Positions 44,644 to 53,503 of a stretch of DNA of 64,000 nucleotides are shown here, piece after piece. The number at the start of each line of letters is the position of its first letter. Positions within the stretch are counted from its first letter, which is position 1. The notes under the pieces were generated by a model, which did no database searches, was not told where the DNA came from, and saw only the letters and a list, made by a program, of their open reading frames with translations. The translations under genes and the position numbers were made by a program. Where the stretch lies: the NCBI GenBank assembly GCA_964537685.1, contig CAZICM010000006.1, positions 1 to 64,000 on the forward strand, given 5' to 3'. The stretch is from CAZICM01 sp964537685 (GTDB lineage Bacteria > Myxococcota_A > Polyangia > Polyangiales > Polyangiaceae).

Positions 44644-46830
44644 ATGCGAAAGGTGCCCCATTTATCGGGAACGCTGCGGCGGTTTGGGCAAACGCTGCCC
44701 CTGTGCGCTGCGCTGGTTGGTTCGTTGGTTGCGGCTTCGGAGCCCGCTTTCGCACAACAGCCCCAAAAGGCTCCCGCCGATGCGAAGGCTCAGGGCACGC
44801 CGGTCGAGGCGGGTCAGCCTGCCGCCGACGCTCAGCCCGATGCAAAGGCCGATGCGAAGACCGGAGCCGCGCAAACGCAGCCTCCCGGTGTTTCGCCCGA
44901 GGCCGAAACGCCTAAAGCCGAGCCTCCCAAGCCCGTGGCGTCCGAGCCTGCGGCGCCCAAGCCAAACGCTCCGCCGCCTGGCTTGTCTGAACCTGTGTCC
45001 GTCGATCCCGACAAAGACGCGAAAGCACTTGAAAAACAGGGATCAGAGCGGCCCAAGAGCTCGGTGGAAATCGCGGCTTCCCGAAGCGATGTCTACGCGG
45101 AAAATTGGTGGTCGCACGTCCGGCCTTCCTTTGATTTTCACGGTTATTTCCGTCTCCGCGCCGAGCTATTTCACAAGTTTTCGCTGGGCCGCAAAGACGG
45201 GCCGGGCACGGTCATATGGCCTCAGCCTCCCGATAACGATCACATCGATATCAACGGCAATCCTCACAACGTTGCGTTTTGCGGCGACGATCCGCTTCCA
45301 GCGCGCTTTCAGACTTGCCAGGAATACACGCAGGCGGGCGCGAATATGCGCTTCCGTTTAAATCCCGAGCTGCACATCAGCGACAACGTACGGGTTCTGT
45401 CGCAGGTCGACATTTTGGATAACCTTGTGCTCGGTTCGACGCCGGAAGGCTATATGAACCGGCCTTCGGCGAATGGCTATAGCGTGATCGGGCGAGGCGG
45501 TTATGCGCCGACCGGTGCGTTTGCGACGACGCAGTGGGCGCCGACCGTGGGCGTGAACAGCCTTCAGGATTCGATCACGGTCAAGCGGGTGTGGGGCGAA
45601 TACGTGACCCCGGTGGGTGTGCTTCGTTTTGGCCGTATGCCGAGCCATTGGGGTCTGGGCATGTTCGCTAACGCGGGCGATGGTTACGACTCCGATTGGC
45701 AGTCCACGGCCGATCGCATCATGTTCGTGACGGGCTTCAAAGATTTGGATTTGTACTTTGCGGGCGCGTGGGATTTCGCAAACGAAGGCCCGATCAGCAC
45801 ATCGCTGAGCGAGCGGCAGGGGCAGCCTTACGATTTGGGTCAGCTCGATGATGTGAGCCAATATGTATTTGTGGCTGTGCGGCGGCGCGATCCCGAGCTT
45901 CAAAAGCGGGATTTGGCGCGCGGCGATGTGGTGTTGAACGGCGGCCTTTATTTTGTGTTTCGCAATCAGTTTTTGGCGAATGACACGGGCGCGACGGGTA
46001 CCTCCGCGTCGCTGGGCGAGTCGGCCTACAATGTGAGCCAAGGGTACGTGAGGCGCGGGGCAACGGCCTATATTCCAGATCTTTGGTTTCAGTTCCTTTA
46101 CAAGAAATTCCGCTTCGAGTTAGAGGCGGCGATGATCTTGGGTTCACTGGAAAATACGATTCGCGAGGGCGGTGCCGGATCGGACTATGAGAATGTGAAC
46201 TCGATTGAAGACCCGGGATGGAAGATTCGGCAATTTGGTTTAGCGACGGAGATGGATTATCGGGCGGTTGAGGATCGGCTTCGTTTTGGGTTTGGATTTG
46301 GTTATTCGAGCGGCGATCCGGATGTGGATTCGCTGGCGCCCAGGGGCGAGGGGCTTCAGCCTCAGCTTACCAGCGATCGGACCTTTTCGACCTTCCGTTT
46401 TCATCCCGATTACCGTGTTGATTTAATTCTGTTCCGCAATATTCTGACGCGGGTACAGGGGGCATATTATTTCAAGCCGACGGTGGACTACGATTTTACG
46501 CGGAACAAGAATGGTCAGAAGCTGGGCGGGAGTGCGTCGGTGATATGGAGCCGGGCGAGTGAATTTGTGCAGACGCCTGGTCATAAGCGGGATTTGGGTA
46601 TTGAGCTGAACGGGTCGATTTATTATCAATCGAAGGATGGTTCGCTGAACGACGATCCGAATAAGATGGGTGGTTTTTATACGGCGATTCAATATGGTGT
46701 TTTGTTTCCGCTGGGTGGTTTCGATTATATGCCCGGAGAAAAGACGGCGTTTCAGCAGAAGACGGGTACGGCCGGTATCGAGACGGAGACCGCTCAGGTG
46801 CTCCGCTGGTACATGGGCATCATGTTCTGA
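44644..46830 (+). CDS. TIGR04551-type outer-membrane beta-barrel protein
   Basis: 728 residues. The signal peptide ends EPAFAQ and is followed by a long Pro/Ala/Lys linker (~40-130). Then comes a barrel: FDFHGYFRLRAELFHKF, LNPELHISDNVRVLSQVDIL, DNLVLGSTPEGYMNRP, VGVLRFGRMPSHWGLGM, to a final YMGIMF ending in Phe, as expected for barrel insertion. The wording matches the TIGR04551 family of myxobacteria (recognised from memory). Function of the family is unknown; a porin-like or substrate-binding barrel is likely. Confidence 0.85.
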   Translation: MRKVPHLSGTLRRFGQTLPLCAALVGSLVAASEPAFAQQPQKAPADAKAQGTPVEAGQPAADAQPDAKADAKTGAAQTQPPGVSPEAETPKAEPPKPVASEPAAPKPNAPPPGLSEPVSVDPDKDAKALEKQGSERPKSSVEIAASRSDVYAENWWSHVRPSFDFHGYFRLRAELFHKFSLGRKDGPGTVIWPQPPDNDHIDINGNPHNVAFCGDDPLPARFQTCQEYTQAGANMRFRLNPELHISDNVRVLSQVDILDNLVLGSTPEGYMNRPSANGYSVIGRGGYAPTGAFATTQWAPTVGVNSLQDSITVKRVWGEYVTPVGVLRFGRMPSHWGLGMFANAGDGYDSDWQSTADRIMFVTGFKDLDLYFAGAWDFANEGPISTSLSERQGQPYDLGQLDDVSQYVFVAVRRRDPELQKRDLARGDVVLNGGLYFVFRNQFLANDTGATGTSASLGESAYNVSQGYVRRGATAYIPDLWFQFLYKKFRFELEAAMILGSLENTIREGGAGSDYENVNSIEDPGWKIRQFGLATEMDYRAVEDRLRFGFGFGYSSGDPDVDSLAPRGEGLQPQLTSDRTFSTFRFHPDYRVDLILFRNILTRVQGAYYFKPTVDYDFTRNKNGQKLGGSASVIWSRASEFVQTPGHKRDLGIELNGSIYYQSKDGSLNDDPNKMGGFYTAIQYGVLFPLGGFDYMPGEKTAFQQKTGTAGIETETAQVLRWYMGIMF

Positions 46831-46874
46831 ACCCACTTTATAAAGCTGCGGCGCGCCCCTTTATTGTCCTGCAT

Positions 46875-46929
46875 CTAGGTTGACTGAATGGTGAGGCGAT
46901 GGTCAACTAGGTTGACGCTGTGCGTTGAC
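46875..46929 (+). promoter_or_regulatory. Repeated GTTGAC sites, candidate enhancer for the sigma-54 promoter
   Basis: CTAGGTTGAC occurs at 46875-46884 and again at 46907-46916, 32 bp apart (about three helical turns). The second copy is half of a perfect inverted repeat GTCAAC-TAG-GTTGAC at 46902-46916. A further GTTGAC lies at 46924-46929. Their position upstream of the sigma-54 promoter suits binding by a sigma-54 activator. Confidence 0.6.
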
Positions 46930-46956
46930 TTACCGGCTTTTTTTGAAAAAATTTTC

Positions 46957-46972
46957 TGGCACTGTCGTTGCT
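46957..46972 (+). promoter_or_regulatory. Sigma-54 promoter
   Basis: TGGCAC at 46957-46962 and TTGCT at 46968-46972, with exactly 10 bp between the GG (-24) and GC (-12) pairs. This matches the sigma-54 consensus TGGCAC-N5-TTGC(A/T). It lies about 75 bp before the VWA lipoprotein start. A TTGACT at 46925 could be a sigma-70 -35 box, but its -10 partner is weak. Confidence 0.8.
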
Positions 46973-47047
46973 TGATCGTTAGGCGTGTTCCACAGGCCGC
47001 GTTTGCGAGCCTTTTAATTACGTCTCTCTTGCCAATGGAGTTGTGCC

Positions 47048-49411
47048 ATGACTACCTTCGTTTATTCTCGTTGTCGTCGATTGGCCCAGGTCTTTGCTCA
47101 ACGCTCTTCACGTTGGTTATTGGGTGGTGCTTTTGTCTTGTCGGGTTGTCTGGATAGGCCCGTCGAGCCCGCCGATACCAAGAGTTCGCTCACGATTTTT
47201 GAGAGGTTAAGTCAACATACGATCAATAGAATCGATCTGTTGCTGGCTATCGATAATTCGAGTTCTATGGCCGATAAACAACAGATTCTGGCGCAGGCCG
47301 TGCCCAATCTGATCGAGCGTTTGGTGAATCCTCCGTGTTTGGATTCCTCAGGCAAGCCTTCCGCCCTTCAGCCTGCAGGCGCTCTTGAGCCCTGTCCCGA
47401 GGAGGGGTCCGAAAGGGAGTTCGCTCCGGTGCTCGATATTCATATCGGGATGATTAGTTCAAGTTTGGGTGGGCATGGTGCCGATAGTTGTCCCAATGAA
47501 ACCGCTCAAAAATGTGCATCGGGCCTAACCCGTAGCAATAATGACAGGGGGCATCTGCTCTCCCGTACCGATCCATGTGGGGATGGGGGTGTGGATACCT
47601 ATCAAAATAAAGGTTTCTTAGCTTGGGACCCTGCTCAAAACCAAGATCCTCCGGGTCAGGCCGATCAAAATGCGCTGGTGGACCATTTGCGAGCTATGGT
47701 TGTGGGTGTGGGGCAGGTCGGGTGCGGTTACGAGTCTCAATTGGAAAGCTGGTATCGTTTTTTGGTCGATCCAGAGCCTTATGCAAGCTTGTCTGTTGTC
47801 AATGGTTCCGTCGTTCCCGAGGGTATCGATGAGCAGCTTCTCACGCAGCGCAAGGATTTCTTAAGGCCCGATTCGCTCGTCGCCGTGCTGATGCTCAGCG
47901 ATGAGAATGATTGTTCCATTAAGGAATTTGGAGGGTATTTCGCCGTCGGTCAATTGCAGAATCCCAATGGAACGCCTTTCCGTATGCCAGCCGCAAGGGC
48001 CGTCTGCGCAGCCAATCCCAACGATCCCTGTTGCTTTTCCTGCGCTCAGGACCGGGGAACTTGTCCCGATGATCCAAGCTGTTATGACGCAAATGGATTT
48101 ATTCGTACGCTAAGCGCGGAGAAGGATAGCTCAAACCTGCGCTGCTTCGATCAAAAGCGCCGTTTTGGTATTGATTTTCTTTACCCCATCGAGCGTTATA
48201 GCCGGGCGCTGACCGAGCTCCGCGTCGAAAACCGAAGGGGTGAGCTGGTCGATAATCCGCTCTTCAGCGATCTCGATCCCTCGGATAGCCGTCCCCTTAC
48301 GCGGGGTCCAAATATGGTCTTTCTGGCGGGTTTGGTGGGTGTGCCTTGGCAGGATTTGGCCGCCGATTCCACAGATTTATCCAAGGGTTACAAGCCCGCA
48401 GCCACCCTGGGGGATATCGATCCTCAAACCGGTTATTCCGTATGGGATCTGATTTTGGGCAATCCTCAAGCCGGTGTGGCTCCTCGCGATCCTTTGATGA
48501 TTGAGTCTCAACAGGCGCGTTCGGGTGTGCATCCAATAACGGGCGAAGCCCTTGGAGGCGATTGTCAAAACTCTCCGGATTCTATTCATGGATGCGAGCG
48601 CCCCGCACTAACAGACGATCTCCAATATGCTTGCGTTTTCTCTCTTCCAGAGCCCGTGGATTGCAGTGCCGGAACTCTGCTAGGGTGCGAGTGTAAGCCG
48701 GGAAGTGTCAACAGTCCTCTGTGCGCCGAGCTTCCAAATAAGCCGGGGGATTATTCGCTTCAAGTCAATGCCAAGGCGTATCCGGGTACAAGAGAACTTC
48801 AGGTGCTTCAGGGGATCGGCGATCAAGCCATTGTCGCGAGTGTGTGCGCCGCCGAGCTGAAGGATAGCTCGGCACCCCATTATGGCTATCAGCCCGCTGT
48901 GTTTGCCCTTGTCGATCGGCTAAAAGAGCGCATTCGCAGCCAATGCCTCTCCAGGGAGCTTCCTGTCGATGATACGTCCAAAGTGCCCTGTACCGTCATT
49001 GAGTCCAAACGGGTAGATCCCGCGGATATCGATGCGTGCAATGCATGCAATGCTCCCGGCCGCTCTCCCATTGTCGAGAACAAGGCTCAATTGGTGGATA
49101 TGGCCTTAAAAGATCCGGCTTGTGCCAATGGTGGATGCAATTGCTTCTGTGAGGTGGCCCAATTGGAAGGCTCGGCCAGGGAAGCTTGTCAGAACGATGT
49201 GTCCAATTCCCCCATCGATCCTCAAAGCGGCCAGCCGGCAAGCGGTTTTTGCTATATCGATGCAACAGCGGTGCCCTCTATCGGCAATTCCGCCATGGTC
49301 AGCGGATGCGCGAGCACTGAACAGCGGATGATTCGATTTGTCGGCGGATCGGCTGAACGGGAAAGCTCCACGATGTTTATCCGCTGTGCCTTTGAAAGAG
49401 ACAATAACTAG
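47048..49411 (+). CDS. VWA-like Cys-rich lipoprotein
   Basis: 787 residues. The signal ends FVLSGC, a good lipobox. Residues ~55-290 form a VWA-like domain with an intact DxSxS metal motif (LLAIDNSSSM) and a later AVLMLSDENDCS. The rest holds many Cys pairs (CCFSCAQDRGTC, CNACNAPG, GGCNCFCEV). Myxobacterial genomes hold many such proteins, thought to sit at the cell surface. It follows a sigma-54 promoter, so expression should depend on an activator responding to starvation or surface signals. The gene is monocistronic as far as can be seen. Confidence 0.82.
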   Translation: MTTFVYSRCRRLAQVFAQRSSRWLLGGAFVLSGCLDRPVEPADTKSSLTIFERLSQHTINRIDLLLAIDNSSSMADKQQILAQAVPNLIERLVNPPCLDSSGKPSALQPAGALEPCPEEGSEREFAPVLDIHIGMISSSLGGHGADSCPNETAQKCASGLTRSNNDRGHLLSRTDPCGDGGVDTYQNKGFLAWDPAQNQDPPGQADQNALVDHLRAMVVGVGQVGCGYESQLESWYRFLVDPEPYASLSVVNGSVVPEGIDEQLLTQRKDFLRPDSLVAVLMLSDENDCSIKEFGGYFAVGQLQNPNGTPFRMPAARAVCAANPNDPCCFSCAQDRGTCPDDPSCYDANGFIRTLSAEKDSSNLRCFDQKRRFGIDFLYPIERYSRALTELRVENRRGELVDNPLFSDLDPSDSRPLTRGPNMVFLAGLVGVPWQDLAADSTDLSKGYKPAATLGDIDPQTGYSVWDLILGNPQAGVAPRDPLMIESQQARSGVHPITGEALGGDCQNSPDSIHGCERPALTDDLQYACVFSLPEPVDCSAGTLLGCECKPGSVNSPLCAELPNKPGDYSLQVNAKAYPGTRELQVLQGIGDQAIVASVCAAELKDSSAPHYGYQPAVFALVDRLKERIRSQCLSRELPVDDTSKVPCTVIESKRVDPADIDACNACNAPGRSPIVENKAQLVDMALKDPACANGGCNCFCEVAQLEGSAREACQNDVSNSPIDPQSGQPASGFCYIDATAVPSIGNSAMVSGCASTEQRMIRFVGGSAERESSTMFIRCAFERDNN

Positions 49412-49628
49412 ATCCTAAATGGTTGCGATTTTCCCCCCGTCCCAATATCCTGCCTAAAAATTTCATTATTCCTCCCCTAAAGAACGGCAAATCACCCTTG
49501 TTTAGCGACGCTTAAGCTCGTATATTTATAAAATATCGTACGCTGGGACTGGGTGGGAAACGCTGAGTCCTGCATCAAAACACGGTGCACGCACGCCTCG
49601 GTGCTCCGCGATGGAAGGGTGGTGTTTG
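49412..49628. other. Intergenic region before the histidine kinase
   Basis: About 217 bp. AT-rich near 49535 (TATATTTATAAAATATCGTACG). Probably the kinase promoter; no consensus element can be assigned with confidence. Confidence 0.35.
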
Positions 49629-51977
49629 ATGAGATCAGAGCCGTCGTCCAATCCCAAACAGAAATGCGAGCAAGCCGCAGAAAATGAGTCTTCCAGAGAG
49701 CTCCTCTGGTGTTTTCATGTGCTCGAAACAATGCCTGTCGCAACCTATACATGCGACTGCGACGGCTTGATTACTTTCTTTAATGATGCAGCCGCTCAAC
49801 TCTGGGGGCGCCGTCCCACCCTGCTCGACCCCGCGGATCGCTATTGTGGTTCTTTGAAACTGTTTACGAAGGAAGGTATTCCCATCAGCCGTGATGAAAG
49901 TTGGATGGCAAGGGCCCTCAAGGAGGAGAGAGAATACATCGGCTGTGAACTTTTGATTGAACGCCCGGATGGAAGGCGATGCTCGGTGCTTGCCCATGCC
50001 AAGCCTCTCTATGACACCACCGGCGAACTGATGGGTGCAGTCAATACCCTGGTGGATATCACGGAATACCGCCAGGTCCAGGAAGCTCTTCGAAAGAGTG
50101 AGCGGGAAAAACAAGAACTTATCGAAAGCGTTAGTGACTTGTTGTTTCGCGTCGATAGGCAAGGCGTGTTTCTTTCGTATCATGCACCCTCCGATGCAAT
50201 TTTGTTAACGCCGCCCGAACGGTTTCTTGGGCGCAACATCAAAGATGTATTGCCTCCCCATGTGGCGTCCATGGCCATCAGGGCCATCGATCGGGCGCTC
50301 ACCACGCGAAAGCCTTCAACCCACGAGTACGAGCTGACGATGGGGAATGAAAGACGCTTCTTTGAAGCCCGGGTTACACCCACGGCGATGGACGAAGTCG
50401 TGCTGGCGATCCGGGATATCACCGACCGAAAGCAGGCCGAGCAGGCCCTCCATGAAAGCCGGGAGCTATTTGAAGCTTTTATGCAGCATAGTCCCGCCGT
50501 GGCCTTTATGAAGAGCGAGGATGACCGTCTGCTCTTTATCAACCAAGCCTTTGTCGATCAAATTTGGCATGGTAAGCCCCCGGAATGGAAAAACCGCACA
50601 GGTGACGAGCTATGGCCTCCTGCCATGGCCGCGGAGCTTCGGGAAAACGATTTGCGGGTGCTTCAGGAAATGCGCGAGATTGTCGTCGAGGAAACCATTG
50701 TCAAGGAAAAGGGCGACGAGACGTGGCTGACGGCAAAATTCCCCATCCGCTTTCGTTCCGGAGAGGTCTGTTTAGGGGGAATGGCGCTAAATATTACCGA
50801 GCGCAAAAAGGCCGAGGAGGAACGAAAACGGCTGGAAGCTCAAATTCAGCATGCCCAGAAGCTCGAGAGCCTAGGGGTCTTGGCAGGTGGAATCGCTCAT
50901 GATTTCAACAATTTGCTCACTTCAATGATGGGTTATGCCAGCCTGGCCTTATTGGACTTGCCCCCGGAATCGGAAGTGGCCTCGATGGTGTCCGAAATCG
51001 AAAGAGCGGCCCAGCGGGCGGCCGACTTGACCCGTCAAATGCTCGCCTATTCAGGCAAAGGCCGCTTTGTGATCCAGGTCATCAGCTTGGATAAGGTCGT
51101 CAAGGAAATGAGTCAGTTGCTCGGTACCGTCATCTCAAAAAAGGCAACCCTGCATCTGGATTTACAGCCCGCCAAGATGAGGGCCGACACAACCCAGATC
51201 CGTCAAGTGGTCATGAACCTGATCACCAATGCCTCCGATGCGCTTGAAGACCAAGTCGGCGTGATACGGGTGCGCACGGGGGTGCGTTATGCCGATGCCT
51301 CCGAGCTTAGAACACCCTATTGGCCCGATGACTTACCCGCGGGGGAATATGCCTATATTGAAGTGGAAGATGATGGCTGCGGTATGAGTGAAGATACGCT
51401 CAGGCGTATATTTGAACCTTTTTTCACAACAAAATTCACTGGACGAGGGCTGGGACTGGCCGCGGCGCTTGGAATTGTCCGGGCTCATAAGGGGGCCATC
51501 AAGATATCCAGCCGCGTGGGAAAGGGAAGTCTATTTGAAGTGTTATTCCCCAATGTCAGTGAAGCACCGGCAAATGAAGGGGTTCGTCGCGTCGAGAGCC
51601 CACAGCGAAAAGCAAAAGGCATGGTCCTGGTGGTCGATGACGAGGCAAGCGTGCGATCGTTTGTCGGTCAAGTATTGAAAAAAGCGGGGTTTAGTGTGCT
51701 GGAGGCGGCCGATGGAGTGCATGGCGTATCCACATTCCAAGAGCATCGCGATGCCATTTCGGCCGTTGTACTCGACTTGGTGATGCCCCGGATGGATGGG
51801 GTGGAAGTGCTCAGGCAACTTAGGCAAATGGATGAAAAAGTGCCCGTGCTGGTGATCAGCGGCTATGGAGAAGTCGAGGCGGAAGCCCGCCTATGTGGAA
51901 TGGGCCAAGCGGCCTTTATCGCAAAGCCACTACATCCTGGGGATTTGGTCGCCAAGGTATGTGGAATGGTGTTTTAA
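49629..51977 (+). CDS. Hybrid sensor histidine kinase with three PAS domains and a receiver
   Basis: 782 residues from ATG 49629; an in-frame ATG at 49611 is possible. No membrane helix, so sensing is cytoplasmic. Three PAS domains (~25-150, 155-280, 280-405) each end in an ITxRK/Y-type linker (VDITEYRQ, RDITDRKQ, LNITERKK). The phosphorylated His is in GGIAHDFNN, the N box in NLITNASDAL, and the G boxes in EDDGCGMSE and GRGLGLAAALG. The C-terminal receiver has VVDDEASVRS, Asp in VVLDLVMPRMDG and the Lys in AFIAKPLHP. It is convergent with the sensor-like gene, sharing TTAA. Confidence 0.93.
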   Translation: MRSEPSSNPKQKCEQAAENESSRELLWCFHVLETMPVATYTCDCDGLITFFNDAAAQLWGRRPTLLDPADRYCGSLKLFTKEGIPISRDESWMARALKEEREYIGCELLIERPDGRRCSVLAHAKPLYDTTGELMGAVNTLVDITEYRQVQEALRKSEREKQELIESVSDLLFRVDRQGVFLSYHAPSDAILLTPPERFLGRNIKDVLPPHVASMAIRAIDRALTTRKPSTHEYELTMGNERRFFEARVTPTAMDEVVLAIRDITDRKQAEQALHESRELFEAFMQHSPAVAFMKSEDDRLLFINQAFVDQIWHGKPPEWKNRTGDELWPPAMAAELRENDLRVLQEMREIVVEETIVKEKGDETWLTAKFPIRFRSGEVCLGGMALNITERKKAEEERKRLEAQIQHAQKLESLGVLAGGIAHDFNNLLTSMMGYASLALLDLPPESEVASMVSEIERAAQRAADLTRQMLAYSGKGRFVIQVISLDKVVKEMSQLLGTVISKKATLHLDLQPAKMRADTTQIRQVVMNLITNASDALEDQVGVIRVRTGVRYADASELRTPYWPDDLPAGEYAYIEVEDDGCGMSEDTLRRIFEPFFTTKFTGRGLGLAAALGIVRAHKGAIKISSRVGKGSLFEVLFPNVSEAPANEGVRRVESPQRKAKGMVLVVDDEASVRSFVGQVLKKAGFSVLEAADGVHGVSTFQEHRDAISAVVLDLVMPRMDGVEVLRQLRQMDEKVPVLVISGYGEVEAEARLCGMGQAAFIAKPLHPGDLVAKVCGMVF

Positions 51978-52714
51978 GGCGCAAAAAACCTGCCCGTCTG
52001 CGCAATGCTCACGGTTGTCGCCGTAATCGCATTGCCCATCGACATAAATTCATAGGCGATATCGCGCTCCACGTTTTCCCGGCAAAAGAAAATAATCACC
52101 AAATAAATGCCCCCTGAAATATAGCGTCCCACCGTTCCAAAAACCGTATGTACCCCATAGCGCTTCACAAAGTCCTGCGACGGTATAATCAGCCGGTTCT
52201 GGTCATCCTTGGCTGTGCCAGCGTCATCCACATAGAACATTCCCCCAAGCCGTCCAAAGGTGGTGGTGTGGACGCCCTGGTCTACCGTCACTAGACCACC
52301 AAGAGCAACCCCCAATTCTTTAAAGACTCTTGACACCATGGGAAGTGTCTCTACAAAATCTTGAGACACCAAAGGAATCCCCAAATGACCCTTGGAATTT
52401 AGCCTGGCATTCCACTCGGGCGCTTCACCGGCACTCCCCATCAGCGACAAGACCATTGTGTTTGCATCAATGGACGACTTAATTTTGGAAAATTTTGGAT
52501 GACTCTGAAGAAAACGCTGGTCGCTTTCGGGCAGGCGATGATAGGCCAAGGTTGCATAAAGCCGCACCAATACAATCGACTCTTTAAACTTATCGTACAG
52601 AAACGAGGCGGTACGAGCGCCAACCTGCTCCAGCGTGCGCGCATCTTGAACATGCTTCTTTATTTCGCCTTCAAGCGTGCGGTATGTATCGGAGCTTAAC
52701 GCGGAGAGTTTCAT
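51974..52714 (-). CDS. Stand-alone sensor-like domain protein
   Basis: 246 residues, no signal or membrane helix. The middle and end read GIPLVSQDFVETLPMVSRVF, VALGG, YVDDAGTAK, PSQDFVKRYGVHTVFGTVGR and GGIYLVIIFF. I know this wording from the sensory part of hybrid histidine kinases, where it lies ahead of PAS and kinase domains. Here it stands alone next to a histidine kinase, so a role in signal input is likely (inference). No ligand residues are evident. Confidence 0.55.
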   Translation of the reverse strand: MKLSALSSDTYRTLEGEIKKHVQDARTLEQVGARTASFLYDKFKESIVLVRLYATLAYHRLPESDQRFLQSHPKFSKIKSSIDANTMVLSLMGSAGEAPEWNARLNSKGHLGIPLVSQDFVETLPMVSRVFKELGVALGGLVTVDQGVHTTTFGRLGGMFYVDDAGTAKDDQNRLIIPSQDFVKRYGVHTVFGTVGRYISGGIYLVIIFFCRENVERDIAYEFMSMGNAITATTVSIAQTGRFFAP

Positions 52715-52837
52715 AGAGTAGTCTCGGATTTCAGAGCTGGAACGGCCATGATCAAAATTGCGCTACGTTTAACATAGATGTCTGCGCCAGGACAACAATC
52801 CTTTTCAAAAAACGACGTCCGATCGCTGGAGACCCGG

Positions 52838-53455
52838 ATGAACGCCACACCCACGCCCGTCGCACCTGGAAAAAGCCCCTTTCATGTCCGGGGTTCAACC
52901 TATATTGGGATTCGAGCCCATATCGATGAGAAGGTCGTGGGGGGGCTTTCGGCCGTCCTTTCCCTGCTTCCCGACGAGGCCCATCAGGTCTTTTGCACAC
53001 AAGTCTTTTTGCCCGTCGCCACCTATGATGCCCTTCCAATGCGCACACTGACCGAAGCGACGGCGCTTGCCGAGGGGTCCGAGTATGCTCATTCGGTAAG
53101 AAAGCGGGCGAGAGTTGTTGCTCAGCGGGATATCTCTGGGCTCTATAAACTGCTCTTTAAGGCGGTTTCCCCCGCCACGGCCGCCGAACGGCTTCAGAAG
53201 GCGGCTCTGCGCTATTTTGATTTTGGAGATGTAACAATTCTCGATAAAGGGTCCAAGCATTCGATTATTTCTCACGGGGGCATTCCACGATTTATTATAC
53301 CGTGGTACACTCCGATGATAGAAGGGTACACGGCGGTCGTGTTGGAGATAGCGGGGGCGAGGAATCCGGTAGCCCGGACGGAGATTATTAAGCGGGATGG
53401 AGAAAGGGAAGGAATTGAAACGGTGATCGTGCGGGTGGAATTAAACTGGGGCTGA
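52838..53455 (+). CDS. DUF2378-like protein (TIGR02265 type)
   Basis: 205 residues from ATG 52838, preceded by GGAGACCCGG; an in-frame ATG at 52778 is less likely. It has VFLPVATYDALPMRTLTEAT, then GLYKLLFKAVSPATAAERL, ALRYFDFGDV and a hydrophobic ISHGGIPRFIIPWYTPMIEG. The helix-plus-strand pattern recalls the Myxococcus/Stigmatella paralogous DUF2378 family, whose function is unknown to me. It is divergent from the sensor-like gene, so the two may share a control region at about 52715-52837. Confidence 0.5.
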   Translation: MNATPTPVAPGKSPFHVRGSTYIGIRAHIDEKVVGGLSAVLSLLPDEAHQVFCTQVFLPVATYDALPMRTLTEATALAEGSEYAHSVRKRARVVAQRDISGLYKLLFKAVSPATAAERLQKAALRYFDFGDVTILDKGSKHSIISHGGIPRFIIPWYTPMIEGYTAVVLEIAGARNPVARTEIIKRDGEREGIETVIVRVELNWG

Positions 53456-53503
53456 GAAAAAAATGCTTGACCGCATTTTCACAAGGATCGTATTGTCCAC
53501 CGC

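Noticed and set aside
49500..49560. AT-rich TATATTTATAAAATAT considered as a replication or partition site
   Set aside because: Single occurrence, no DnaA-box cluster or flanking replication genes; more likely part of the histidine kinase promoter.
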